Origin: Marchantia polymorpha subsp. ruderalis
Taxonomy: Eukaryota > Streptophyta > Marchantiopsida > Marchantiales > Marchantiaceae
Direction of reading: 5' to 3'
Assembly (NCBI GenBank): GCA_037833965.1
Contig: AP031355.1
Location: 29,413,501 to 29,477,500, forward strand
Length of the DNA stretch: 64,000 nucleotides
The notes below the pieces were generated by a model that did not search any database, had not been told where the DNA came from, and saw only the letters and a list, made by a program, of their open reading frames with translations. Below are positions 24,901 to 35,923 of the stretch, piece by piece. Each line of letters starts with the position of its first letter. The stretch's first letter is position 1. The translations under genes and the position numbers were made by a program.

Positions 24901-25753
24901 AGTGCACATGGCATCTTCTTCTTCGGCTCCTAGTTAACTTCTGAATGGGATTTTGTCGTGTTGCGAGTTTAACAATGTTCTTTTATTGCAGGTATTCAAC
25001 ACCTATGGCACTTTAAGCAACGCCGGTCTGCTGCATAGATATGGCTTTACGGAACTCAACAATCCTTTCGACATTGTCAATATCGACCTCTCCTTTGTGG
25101 TTGATAGTTTAAAGAAGGCTTTCACTTCGCGCCACATAAGGAGACGTTTGACGAATTGGAGGAAGGTGGGCTGCGCTCCTCTCGTGTCACAAGATGATGA
25201 GTACTTCGAAATAACAGCCACAGGCAGACCTCAAGAAGAATTTATTATGCTGCTCTACATGGTGCACCTCTCGGAGGATGCTTTTGAAACTCTTTCAAAT
25301 GCATCAGCTGGTTGTGATAGCGTCAATTGGGTTGAAAGTGCTTCAATTGCTGCAGCATGTTTTGATAGTGATAATTGGATTGAAGCCACAGCGAAGATTC
25401 TAGAATGCCGAGGCCCTTCAAAAGACCTCCCTGTAGCCAAGAGGAATAAAAAAGCTAAACAAGGTCGTAAGCAAGAGCTAGTAAACAAGGTCAAGCAGGA
25501 AGTAGACTCGGAAGCTCGGCTTCTATCAACTTCGGTCTGTAACACTATGCTAGAAGCTCTGCGATCACGAGATGGTCTTTATCCTAGTGACTCAATAGAG
25601 GATGATGAAATTATACTGAGTGAATCAGATAGTTCACAGGAACCTCAAAAGTTTCACGCTTTGAGGCTTCGAATCAGTGAAAGGTCTATTTTGAAACTGT
25701 GTGAAAGTAATGTATTAAAGCAGTTAAATTTGTTGAAGCAATCTAACATCTGA
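21991..25753 (+). CDS. SETD6-like protein-lysine N-methyltransferase with large charged insertion
   Basis: Five exons join in phase into about 770 codons: 21991-22049, 22352-22733, 23146-23342, 23485-24397, 24992-25753. The N-terminus FRTFLRWMRENGIEYSDG followed by a split SET domain matches the SETD6/Rubisco-LSMT family. Conserved blocks are SVADIGVRAL, IPKQACLTVQT, WYGYLQLLP, PLADLFNHK (S-adenosylmethionine-pocket NH) and FNTYG at residues 519-523. After it comes a family-type C-terminal substrate-binding region (LLHRYGFTE to about residue 610). Between DVHFTS and LEMILVKDV, about residues 232-495, an insertion of roughly 260 residues very rich in Lys, Arg and Glu interrupts the SET core. 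The family methylates lysines on nuclear or plastid proteins. No clear transit peptide is seen, so a nuclear site is likelier. Exon 3 could begin earlier, at a CAG before 23060, but 23146 restores the family spacing. Confidence 0.83.
22264..22295. repeat. small perfect hairpin in SETD6-like intron 1
   Basis: Eleven-nt arms 22264-22274 and 22285-22295 flank a 10-nt loop, about 56 nt before the acceptor of exon 2. It may be chance or a splicing-relevant structure. Confidence 0.6.
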
Positions 25754-25938
25754 AGATTTTGATGCCACCACATTTAGTCCTCAAACTTTCTTCAGTGCAC
25801 CTATCTGCGAGTTACAGTGTGGGATTAGTAGAGGTCACCCTGAGGGGTCATGGTTACTGCAGTTGTGTAAAAACTATGCCTGTGCTCAATCTGCTCTATG
25901 TCGACGTCATGAGAACGTTCCGCAACTTTGGTTACTTA

Positions 25939-25987
25939 AGTGGGTTGCAAAGTGCTCATCAAGTTGGTGAGCACTTTGCAACCCACT
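25939..25987. repeat. inverted repeat, about 24-nt arms, 1-nt centre
   Basis: Arms 25939-25962 and 25964-25987 are reverse complements apart from one mismatch near the centre, around a single G at 25963. The outer 20 nt of each arm match perfectly. It lies about 186 bp after the SETD6-like stop codon, so it could sit in that gene's 3' untranslated region. Confidence 0.85.
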
Positions 25988-26639
25988 GAAGTTGATGAGC
26001 ACTTTGTACTTTCTCCACATGTGAACTATTTCCTGTTGCCCAAAGTCGTGCAGAACTATTTTTATATCTGTCCTATGTTCGAGAAGAAACTGTTATTAAC
26101 TTTCAGCTGAATTACTTTTATGTTGAACTCAATCGGTGGGAACTCCGCTTGCTTGTGAATACTTGAACGCGTAGCTCCTAGTATTGCGTTCCTCCTGTTA
26201 ATAACACTGCAGGCTAGAACAATCCCGACAGTATGCTCGGGGGTCGACGGCATACGATGACCGTCGTGACGGTGTCACCGTTCAGCAGTCCAGCGCTTAA
26301 CCTGTAGTCAATGCACCCTGGTTATGTGAACCCATGTCGACTATCAGATAATCACATTTATCCCACTCCTGCTCTGGCTTCATAGTCCGTTTGCATCAGA
26401 ACATCTGCCCACAGCAGGCCACTCGTGATTCGTTTGTCTGCGACTCGACCTCGCGCTGTCTGAATGCACTTGCACTCGTAGAAAAGTAAAAGCCACGCTG
26501 TCTGAGTGCACTTGCACACGCCGCTTGCATGACCCGAACGGTGATTATCACATTATTCAATTGTTCCCGTGCAGAAACGGAGAACATGGTCCCATAGCGG
26601 GATCGAAACCTCGCTCTGATACACAGAGCTTCCCCCAAT

Positions 26640-27700
26640 CTTTTGTTGCTCTTTGACCTGGATTTTGCTACGCAGTCTGGTCCGACCATGAGTGTTGACT
26701 CAGAGTTCCATGAAAATGCTCGTGGAAAAAAGAAGCATTGATTTGTGCTCCCCGTATGATCACGATAAACTTAAAGATCAAAGACTCTACATGAAAGCTT
26801 AGGAGAATTTTAAAATGTGAAGACGAAGTTTGATTGAGGCCGGCAGTAAGTCGGCCATGTGCATATTATCTCTATTGCAATACGAGCGAACTTATCTTGC
26901 AATATCTCAATAAAAACACTTCAGATTCTTTCAGAGAGTGAGCGGGGCAGGCATGCGGCGCTCGTGTGTGAAACTCACTTTTATGGCTACCTGTATTGTA
27001 TTGCTTCTCCTGTTCAAGATTTGCCACCACTGTATTGGTTTGTCTGTTTGCATTTGGGGTTCCAGGTTGGTCAATTAAGCAAGGCAAGGCCCGAAAAATT
27101 TGGTTTACTGGAAAGGCACGCACTTTCACAACATCCTCGGGCTTCTGCGTGCACCTACGAATGTATCCATGTTGCTACAACGCTGCAAAATTGTGGTCGC
27201 CGGCAAGACGTACTATGCCACCAGACAGAAGGGCTTTGAGCAGCTCCTGTGTGTTTCCCACCGTTGCATGCTTCTGTTGTTTGTCTCGAAGAATACAACA
27301 TTCCTTGTTGAGTAACTCATGTTGGGCCCTACAAAAGTTATGGTTTTCGTTCAGCCCTGTGTGTGAATGATGCACAGTAAAAGGACAGTGGTGTAAGGAA
27401 AATTGAAGGTTGAAAATGTTACTAAGTTGTGTCATCATGAGCAGCACTAGGCCAAAGGGTTGCATCTGAGCTCGTGAACCAGAGCTGTCAGGTTTCTTAA
27501 AGATAAAGGTTTCTTCTGAGATAAACTTAAAGATCAAAAACTCTACATGAAGGGAATCGAGTGTCTGAATACTAATGTGTTGCTAAGTTTTCATGGATTT
27601 TGTTACACAGTCTAGTCCGACCATGACTGTTGACTTAGAGTTCCATGAAAATGCTCGTGGAACAAAGAAGCATTGATTTGTGCTTCCCGCACAATGAAGA
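26640..27700. repeat. diverged direct repeat pair
   Basis: The block at about 26665-26800 (GTCCGACCATGA, ATGAAAATGCTCGTGGAA, ATTTGTGCT, ACTTAAAGATCAAA) recurs as two pieces at about 27610-27690 and 27526-27550. The order of the pieces fits a duplicated unit of roughly 0.95 kb. Confidence 0.6.
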
Positions 27701-28909
27701 TGATCGTGAAGCTCATGGTTGTGTGATTCAAAATGCATCTTGCGTTCCATTATTAATTATAAAATCGAGACTTTACAGTCTACAGTACGGAGTTCTATTC
27801 AGTACAGCTGTACAATTACACATAGAAACAAGTTGACGAGGAATGATTAGTTTACTTTGTTACAAACTAGCCTTTGTGAGTAGCGATTTGTGTGTGTCTA
27901 TACATCTCTTTGTTTGTCTGACCAGCAATATATTACAATCAAGCAAGCCGCGCTGGGCACAAGCGGAAAAACTTGTGAGTCATACATATAAAAAGAAAAT
28001 CAATTCTTTTGAAAATAGTCGTCAAGCTGTCAGCTCAAACAACCTTATAGGGGCATTAAATCACAACACTTCTCATTTGCACCGCATCTATGGAACCTGC
28101 GAACGATTATGTTGTACTCACTATGATGTTTTCTATCATACTGAGATACCAGCTAGCTTTTGACACGTAGTTTACAATCTTTTCATCAATGACAATGTCA
28201 ATGGTCAGTGTGGCTGAGATCCATATCTGTAAAACTACCATGAACGCTACATTCTCAGGGTTACGTACTGAATATGAATTATGCATTTGGAAACAATGCA
28301 ACATGTCCATTAGAAGCTTTTTTAGAGTGAGACAACAACAATTTAGTGACCTCAATTTCTATATTCCCATTTCAAGACAGCAAATGTGTACAGGTAGAAG
28401 AAGCAGGCCACACTCACAGCAGGTAGGTTCCCCAGATGGGAACAATGTCAATTTTATGAAGAACAAATACAACAAGAACAAGGTCATAACAACAACATTA
28501 TACAGAGTTGTCAGAACTTGAATATCTTCAGTTGCTATCCCCGCTTGCAACAAGTTCAACGTGCTAATGAGGTCAGTGCAGTCATCTGTTTAGACAAAGT
28601 TGTTAGGACTTCCATGCCTTCTGCTACTAACCTCAACTGCAAGAAGTGCATTCATTTGAAGAAAAACAAGATCACTTCCAAAATTTGTTATGTAGTGAAC
28701 AAATTTTTTTATTTCCTAACTTTTTTTTTGTGTTTATCATTCAGGCCTCAGTACTGGCCTGTTTGCCTCACTATCTGCTGGAAATAGACATTCTCAGATT
28801 TTTTTGATATACGTAAGTATAAATTTGCGAATTTGTGATACATCTCCACAGATGTGAAATGATGAACATAACTTCCACCGATGTATTTAGGACTTTGACA
28901 CCTTTAGGT

Positions 28910-29032
28910 GCTACTTGAACTAGCTTATCATGTCTTCATGGGCAGATTTTTCACCTGCTCAGGACTATTTACATCGTACCTAATTGCCCAGCCATGTACC
29001 ATCCCAGGAAAGATCTTGAAGAAGCTTGCCAC
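28910..29032 (-). pseudogene. dienelactone hydrolase C-terminal exon remnant
   Basis: After a splice acceptor CAG the minus strand reads VASFFKIFPGMVHGWAIRYD. This matches the block around the catalytic histidine (FPGVxHGWxxRY) of plant dienelactone hydrolase / endo-1,3;1,4-beta-glucanase-like proteins. Downstream, the AHEDMIS...FK end is in a shifted frame and a tryptophan codon has become TAG. No other exon with the nucleophile cysteine was found nearby, so this is a broken fragment. The family hydrolyses small lactone or ester substrates in the cytosol. Confidence 0.6.
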
Positions 29033-29111
29033 CTGAGCCATGAGACACAATTAAGACTTACTTTTAGTGCCTCGCTGCAAGGATACAATTGCAAATAAGC
29101 CATGCACTTCC

Positions 29112-29266
29112 ATGGTAGTTTTCCAACTTCGTCACTGTGATTTTACCTTTTAAAATTTGAGTTCAATGACAAAAACATGCATGCGTAAATGATGGTAGTT
29201 CTCCAACTTCGTGTGATTTTACCTTTTAAAATTTGAGTTCAATGACAAAAACATGCATGCGTAAAT
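29112..29266. repeat. tandem duplication, about 77 bp unit x2
   Basis: Copies 29112-29190 and 29192-29266 are nearly identical. Both end in ACATGCATGCGTAAAT, and copy 2 lacks four bases after CTTCGT. Confidence 0.9.
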
Positions 29267-29703
29267 CAGTTGTGCAGACGTTAGTAAAACGTAACGGTAG
29301 TTATTTAGGACAAAGAGATAGAAAGAGGAAATTTAACTCAAGTTCCTACAAATCTTTGTCCAATACACATGAAGCCAAGTTGTCACGTACCTTTGGTCCG
29401 GAAGAAAGAATAATCTTGGATTCCTCGGCTTTTTTGGCTGTTACTTTCTGATCAATTTCAGGTATACTAAATTGGACGGGCACTTTGAATGCTGCACACC
29501 ACAGTAGAAACTATTATTCAGACTTCCACACTTCTTCAACTTTGCTGTGGAATTACTGAAAAAGCTAAAACAGATATCCTACAACGTTAATTAAAAAAAA
29601 TAAAAAAATCAGCCAACATCTAATCTTTGGAAAGCCCGATGCATATGAAATTAAAACTGGAACGTCTCATGCATGAACCAAAGCTGAATAACTATGAAAG
29701 ATG

Positions 29704-30125
29704 AATAAATGCATCAGTACGATAAGCTTCAGAGCGGCAGAAGGATGGTATAAGTCGAGGAGATCAGCTGTCTTTTTGACAATGGTGGGAGAACTAAGTG
29801 TGCCGTAGGGATGATTCGGTCCTCAGTGCACATCACCAATAAACAAATGCATCAGTAGGATAAGCTTAGGAGCAACAGAGGGATAGTATAAGTCAAGAAA
29901 TCAGCTGTCGTTTCAACAGTGATGGGAGAACCAAGTGTGCAGTCGGGAAAAATTGGTCCTCTACAGCACATCAACAATGAACAAATGCATCAGTAGGATA
30001 AGCTTAGGAGCAGCAGAGGTATTGTATAAATCGAGAAAATCAACTGTCGTTTCAATAGTGGTGGGAGAACTAAGTGTGTAGTAGGGAGGAACCAGTACTC
30101 CAGTGCACATCAACAATGAACAAAG
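29704..30125. repeat. tandem repeat, about 138 bp unit x3
   Basis: Three units begin near 29704, 29843 and 29981, each opening with AAATGCATCAGTA and containing ATAAGCTT and GGGAGAAC...AAGTGTG. They are about 80-85 percent alike by eye. No ORF spans them. Confidence 0.85.
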
Positions 30126-30647
30126 AGCATTTCAGTTCAGTCACGAAGACTTGGCTACTCCACCAGAGTCTATCGACGTGCAAAGGTTTCTGCACAATAC
30201 AGTGCTGTGTCTGAGGAGAACTCAAAGCTCAAAAGATGGACAGTACGAGAAACATTCTGCTAGAGTACTGAAAGATGTAATGTCCCACTAGAAACACTAC
30301 TGCACAAATAAACTGAAGGGAAATCATCCATGAATGAAAACTGAAAGAGCAGTATTTTGCTATAAAAAGCATTCAGACATCAGGAAGCAATGTGTTCACA
30401 ACATATATAATACAAATTGGCATGTATTCATAAAATTTCATGTGCCAAGATGGAGAAATATGTATAAAAGTCAAAATTTCAAACTTCTGAACATAGAGAT
30501 CACGCGAAGTAAACTTTTGAACTTTCCAACTGAAAAACTAGCTTTCTCGCTTGTCAAGTACCTACCAAGTAGTCTTCGGCAAGAATTCGCACAAGTAGGA
30601 AAAAAATAACCAAAAAAATGAAACTTAACTCTTTATTATTAATCTAT

Positions 30648-32100
30648 TCATTGTACGGGATAATCGTTTAGATTGATTGTATTTTTGTCAGCTGAAAATT
30701 TGGCAGGGAAAGAGATCCTATTCATATCAGTTTGTGGTTTCCTACTTTTGCGTTTTCCACGCAGTTGAGTGCTACGCTTGAACAACTGTTTTCTAATTCT
30801 TTCTCTTTTTCTTCCTTGAACTTCTGGGATAACATCAGGAAGAAGTTTGTTATCACTAATGACATCATTGAACTTTGATATAACATTGTGCGGAGCAGGA
30901 CTATCATTGGTAATATCTAGATAGCTACTTCTATCACCGTGAACATCTTCAAGAGGCAAGTTCAAATCTTGTAAGTTGTCACAAGTGATTACATATCAGC
31001 TGCAGTAAAAATAAAAACAAAGACATAACTTATACATACATCTTATTATACCATAAGAAATTCAATGCAATGCATGTTAAAGTCACTTATTAAATAATTT
31101 CTTGTATCAATTAGACATCGTTTTTTCTTTAGATAGATCTTCAGAATCGAATGACTTATCTTTGCACCATGATACTTGTCAACGATCCCCATCCTTCTTC
31201 TTAATGTCAAGCCATTTGATATGATGAACATGTTGGCAGTTGTGATTCTGTCCTTTCCTGATTCTAGTTGACATTGTTCGTGAACTCTCAAGTCATGCAA
31301 AGATCTATTCATTACAGCTAGCTAGTGTGCTGTGTGCTATGCTATCACTATGTGAAGCCATTTTTTCTATTTGCATCCAATCTTCTCTTGACTTTTCAAC
31401 ACAAACGTTTTTCTGATTGAACGTTGATTCCAACATAGTATTTTCTTCCGCTTGCCGTTCTGCATCATACTCCGCTGACAAATGAGTATTTTCACTTAAC
31501 AACCGTACATCGGTATTAGAAATCAATCCTTCATATTGCGACCCTGCCCAAGTTCCATGTTGCTGAATGATGGAACCTCCTTGGTGCCCTTTGCACATCA
31601 AAGCCTTGCATTGATGTTTGCATATATTATCTTTCACAGCTTACGAACAGTCAAATGAAGTCATCATGGAATAACAATTTCAATTAGTGTACTTAGTTTT
31701 AGATTTTGAACATATCACCTCAGCAAAGTTTGGCTTTAAGAGTTCTGGAAACGCCACCTGAATACAACATATATAAATTTTCATTAATTAAGATCAAAAT
31801 GCAAGTTATGCATAGTCATAGCTCGGATATTGCAAGCAAAAATGAGTTAACACAAATGCAAAATCATAAATATTTTCACCTGAGTGTATTTCATTTCATT
31901 TTCTGCTGCCCATACACTGGAGATAGCAACTTCTTCCTTTCTCCAATTCACTACCAATCCCATTGCCTTCCTACAAATATTATAAAGAAAAAATGGCAGC
32001 ATGCTTTCAAAAAACATGTCTAACAATCTGTCCAATCTACTAGCTTTTAAACCACCTATCATTCTTTGAATCATCTTTTTTATGGTCAAATGCCAAGCTT
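30648..32100 (-). pseudogene. MULE-like transposase gene, C-terminal exons
   Basis: Minus-strand blocks after the catalytic core include 32089-31847 (RMIGGLKASRLDRLLDMFFE...), 31637-31305, 31312-31046 and the likely last exon 30965-30648. The last is basic (QGRKRERIRKQLFKRSTQLR, KRKSRKPQ), ending NLNDYPVQ-stop. I recognise no zinc knuckle, though the basic C-terminal tail fits MULE/FAR1-like transposases. Assignment rests on collinearity with the catalytic exons at 32446-33080. Exon joins here are not fully resolved. Confidence 0.5.
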
Positions 32101-32445
32101 ATGTTGCACCATTTGTCATTTGGTTCGCGTGATCAAAATTTTGGCAAATCACAAAGCATTTGTATGTGAAGACAACACACAAGTAATGTAAGATATCATC
32201 ATTGCTATTAAAATCGCCCATGTCTGTGAACTACATGTTTAGAACCATCATCCAGAACTATGAGTAAACTTTTACTTCACCTGACCCATCTAATATAGTT
32301 CAACACTTCTTCCAGTAATATAAGATTAGTACTTGTATTAAATGCAATGAGCTAAACCAAGTCTTTTCATGGACCTTCCAATTGTAATGAACGGCTGTTT
32401 AGTTACACTACAAGCTAGATTAACTCTGAGAACAATACAAGAGAA

Positions 32446-33080
32446 TTACCATAGAATTATAGTACCTATTCTTCTGATACATTTTTGTTTGAAGTAATTC
32501 AGAAACTCACTTTTTGAAGAAAATCTAGTTTGGAATTGCATCCAACATCCCCACATCAAAAGTTCACTGTCAGCATACATCATTTCTCCCAGAGCATCGG
32601 ACATTTCCAATATAAGCGTTCGGTTTTTCACTTTTTGGATAAGATTTTCCTTCCATGCTCTGCAAACATTTCCAACATGGTCAAAGATTTTAACACGGAA
32701 TTGAGAATATCTATAGAATACTCTAAGTGTAACAATCATCAATATACACAGATTATATTGGCATTTTTTTATACATAATCTGTGCATAAATCACTATTGT
32801 AAATAGACAAAATTTCAAAAGTACCTTCAAATATGAAATGTACAGAAAATCACAAGAACTCTTGGAAATACAGCTTTCAAAGCAGCCACCTCTTGAGGAG
32901 CACAATCAATTATAAAGCAACTTGGTTTCCAGTCAGGCTTCAATTTTAATGCTGCATCTTTGATTTTTTGCACAAAATCCACTATCATCTGTGTTGTTTA
33001 TTTTTGTTGAATTTTCCAAGCAACAGGTAATCCCATTTGATGGCTATCAAATGCAATAAATGTAAAATAGTAAACTGCAT
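32446..33080 (-). pseudogene. MULE/FAR1-like transposase, catalytic core exons
   Basis: On the minus strand, 33080 downward reads YYFTFIAFDSHQMGLPVAWK. Then about 33000-32830 reads FIIDCAPQEVAALKAVFP...IFCTFHI, the second catalytic Asp and the C..H signature of MULE transposases. After an intron, RAWKENLIQKVKN follows with the usual W-rich helix. A TGA interrupts the junction between FHI and RAW, so this copy is inactive. The N-terminal parts lie at 40214-40312 and 44767-45930, displaced by later insertions. MULE transposases cut and paste DNA through a DDE active site. Confidence 0.75.
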
Positions 33081-33130
33081 GATAACAACACAAAACATAT
33101 AATTAGTAATGTGCAGTATGGATAAATGCA

Positions 33131-33138
33131 TTACTTAG
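33131..33138. repeat. 8-bp target-site duplication, left (TTACTTAG)
   Basis: It is identical to 35916-35923 and directly abuts the hAT terminal inverted repeat. Eight-base duplications are diagnostic of hAT transposition. Confidence 0.93.
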
Positions 33139-33368
33139 CAGAGTACTGCATCGGGTACCCATACCCGAAACCCGAACCGAACCCGCCCGAACCGATGGGT
33201 ATGGGTCGGGTTTGGACCAAACTAGAAAGGTCCGGTTCGGTTTCGGGTTGAACTTTTCTTAATATGGTTTAGAAATAGGGTTACGTTTAAAAATGAAAAT
33301 TAGGGTTACTCAGTACAAAGTTCATGGAGTATTTTTTGACTTGACACAATGCTAATCGCACTTGTTCT

Positions 33369-33428
33369 TTTCGTCCGTTACTCTCGAGGTTTGTCATGGG
33401 TGACAAACCTCGAGAGTAACGGACGAAA
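33369..33428. repeat. perfect inverted repeat inside the hAT element, 28-nt arms
   Basis: Arms 33369-33396 and 33401-33428 are exact reverse complements around TGGG. A partial third copy of CCTCGAGAGT follows at 33431-33440. It lies upstream of the transposase ORF, in its leader. Confidence 0.9.
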
Positions 33429-33499
33429 GACCTCGAGAGTTCCAAAGATATGCTCACGTTGAAGACAAAAATCACCGCAGATTTGCAGAAAGAAGACAG

Positions 33500-35475
33500 T
33501 CTCTATTATCGAGTGAAAAACCGTAAAGCTAGGGTAGGTGTCTGGACATCGTTTTTGTTTGTTGCGATCAAGGAGACTGGTGAACATCTGTGTTATAGTG
33601 ATAATTCTTTTGTCTGCTGCAACAAATGTCTCACTGTATATCAATACTGATCAGCCAACGGAACCACCGCCATGTCCAAACACTCATGTCCGCCTGCAGA
33701 GATCAATCAAGTCATGACAGCTACAGCAACGCGCCGTGATGCGACTACAAGTGAGAAGAAACTCATCACCGTGGCGTTGGCGGACATGTGCGCTGTTGAC
33801 ATGCGTCCATTTTATATTGTGAAGGGCACAGGGTTCAGGAACTATACACAGACCGTCCTCAACATTGGGCTCAACTCTAAGGTGGGCATGCTTGTGGACA
33901 ATATTCTTCCTGATCCAACCACAATCACTAGAAATGTGCAGATGCGATCTAATGCTGGAAGGGAGATACTCACTGCCACCTTGAAGGTACATCTGGCGGA
34001 AGGAATTCAGATTGGCAGCACAACCGATATTTGAACCGATGACATCAACAAGGTATTTTTCCTATCAGTCACTGTGCATTTCATCGATGACGAGTTCACT
34101 CTACATCACCTCACGCTTGCATGCAGTCCATTTCCTTGGAAAGCACCACGGAGTCTTGGAAAAATATGAGGGTGTTTTACGAAAATTTGGCATCAATAGA
34201 TATGACCAGGTTACAGTTGTCACAGACCGAGGCTCAAATATGCACTCTACAGATGGCATTCCTAGTCTCTATGGTTGGATACCGTGTTGTGATCACATCA
34301 TTGGTACCATCATAACAACGATTATCGACAAGAGAACTCGAATGGTTGAAGGTAAAAAATCTGCTCCCTTCTATGAGTTTTACCATCTAGCCCTTGAGTT
34401 GTTTGATACTATTGATCAGGTCAAAGCTCTCGTGACATATGTCAAACAAGCGAATCTGCAGGATGAGATTGCAAAGACCCTCAAGCAGGAAAATGCGACA
34501 CGATGGAATTCTGCCCTCCGTTGCATGATCAGCGTTGACAAAGCACTCCCAGAGTTGACTGAGATATTACGTGCACGAGGTCGCGGATTGATTTCCAAGG
34601 TCAATAAGATTGATCATGAGCTTCTCAAGGAGTTCATTGCTTTTTTAGTGCCCTTTCAGGAGGCCATCCTAGCTCTGGAGATGTTTGCGGAGCCTATGAT
34701 ACACCATGTACTCTATTTTTGGCAGAATCTGCTAAAGCATTGCCAGGTTGTTGCGGCGGATATCACCACCAAGGAGAAAGATGGCACGATAACCACACTG
34801 AAGAAGGACTCTCCTGCATTCATTGCCTTGAAGCCAAAATTTGCGGAACTGATCAGGGAGAAGTTTATTTGGAGCGACATTCATGTCATTGCCGCCCTAC
34901 TCAATCCTAAAACCAAGTGTCGTCTAGACAAGTTTGGCATTGACTCTGTCGATATTGAACTTGGCCAAAAAAATCTAGAAAATATGATGAAAGATCATAT
35001 GATTGGCTCTAGCATCGGCAAAAGGAGTGTGCCATCTCATAAAAGAAAGAAAGAGGACAGTCGACGTGTTGTGCGTCGTCTTGCTGAGTACAGTTCTGAG
35101 AGCGACAGCACCATCGAAGAAAAGCCTCTTGCCGATGACGTGCAGCTTGATTTTTCTTTGAGAGCAGAACTCAACAACTATAATTGTCATAGGTGTAGTG
35201 ACGATGAAAGCACACTTCTATCTAAATATGGAGTTTTATTTTGGTGGAAGATCCATCAAAACAAATTTCCTATACTTTCTCGACTAGCTCGCTCTGTGTT
35301 AACCATTCCAGCTTCTAGCGCAAAATCTGAGAGTAACTTCTCGGACGCAGGGAATACCATGAGCAATAAACGCAACTTGTTGCATCCTTCCAAGCTCGAC
35401 GATCTCATGTTTCTATGCTCAATGCTAATGTCGTCTATTGTCCAGTTTAGAGTTCCACCTATCACCGAAAGCTAA
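33500..35475 (+). pseudogene. hAT transposase with BED zinc finger, broken by stops and a frameshift
   Basis: Domains in order: a BED finger (FVCCNKC...MSKHSC, about 33610-33690), a hAT N-terminal helical domain (KKLITVALADMCAVDMRPFYIV), the RNase H-like core (start STTDI, then VVTDRGSNM, CCDHI and ATRWNS) and the hATC dimerisation domain (FWWKIHQNKFPILSRLARSVLTIPASSAKSESNFSDAG). TGA stops lie after VYQY (about 33650) and after TTDI (34032-34034, where W is expected). A frameshift near 34130 separates the first catalytic region from the rest. From about 34130 to 35475 the frame is open for some 440 codons. The protein would act in the nucleus to excise and insert hAT elements, but this copy needs a helper. 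Confidence 0.88.
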
Positions 35476-35755
35476 ATAGAGAACAGTTGGATTTTTCACA
35501 TGTGTTCATTTTTCGGTTCCAGAGAAAACTAAAAGCTAAATAAAAAACGTATGTTTTTTTCCCATCAGGTTTCGGTTCCCCCGAAAACTTAAAGCTAAAT
35601 AAAAAAAGTACGTTTTTTTCCCCTCTGTTCATGTTTCAGTTCCACCGAAAACTTAAAGCTAAATAAAAAAAAGTATGTTTTTTTCCCCTCTGTTCATGTT
35701 TCGGTTTCACCGAAAACTTAAAGCTAAATAAAAAAAAGTATGTTTCTTCCCATCT
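35463..35755. repeat. tandem repeat, about 60 bp x5, overlapping the hAT transposase stop codon
   Basis: Units start near 35463, 35519, 35579, 35642 and 35707, each with CCGAAA(ACT)TAAAGCTAAATA followed by a T-rich run. The first unit contains the transposase stop codon, so the array arose from the end of the coding region. Confidence 0.88.
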
Positions 35756-35915
35756 ATTCGGATCCAGTCGGGTATCAATTCAGAGGCGACTTGAGTTCGT
35801 TTCGGGTTTCGGTTTTGTCTCTTTGGATATGGGTCGGGTATTGGTACCACCAGCGCAGAATATGTGGGCATGGATCGGGTTCGGGTATGCTTTTGAGGTG
35901 TGATGCAGTACTCGG

Positions 35916-35923
35916 TTACTTAG
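35916..35923. repeat. 8-bp target-site duplication, right (TTACTTAG)
   Basis: Direct copy of 33131-33138, marking the right edge of the hAT insertion. Confidence 0.93.

Larger units (their letters stand above)
25754..28909. other. intergenic repeats, no gene recognised
   Basis: Short ORFs in this stretch share no recognisable domain. It contains a hairpin (25939-25987) and a dispersed direct repeat (about 26640-26800 and 27526-27690), both listed separately. Confidence 0.4.
33139..35915 (+). mobile_element. hAT DNA transposon, 2777 bp
   Basis: The ends are CAGAGTACTGCATC on the left and its near reverse complement GATGCAGTACTCGG on the right (13 of 14 matching), flanked by TTACTTAG on both sides. 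Subterminal zones 33153-33250 and 35752-35895 are dense in CGGGT / ACCCG / TTCGG motifs, resembling transposase-binding arrays. The element sits in what was probably an intron of the MULE-like gene. The intact duplication and few mutations suggest a fairly recent insertion. Confidence 0.92.

Noticed and set aside
26580-26650. tRNA-like 3' half on the minus strand (GGTTTCGATCCCGCTATGGGACCA)
   Set aside because: It resembles a T-arm plus acceptor and CCA, but no matching 5' acceptor strand or D-arm is present, and the T-stem pairs poorly.
28189-28787. Overlapping plus-strand ORFs of about 90-110 codons
   Set aside because: No domain, no splice-phase continuity and AT-rich codon use unlike the confirmed genes.
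29704-30125. CRISPR-like array
   Set aside because: Three ~138 bp units without short repeat/unique spacer structure, in a eukaryotic genome.
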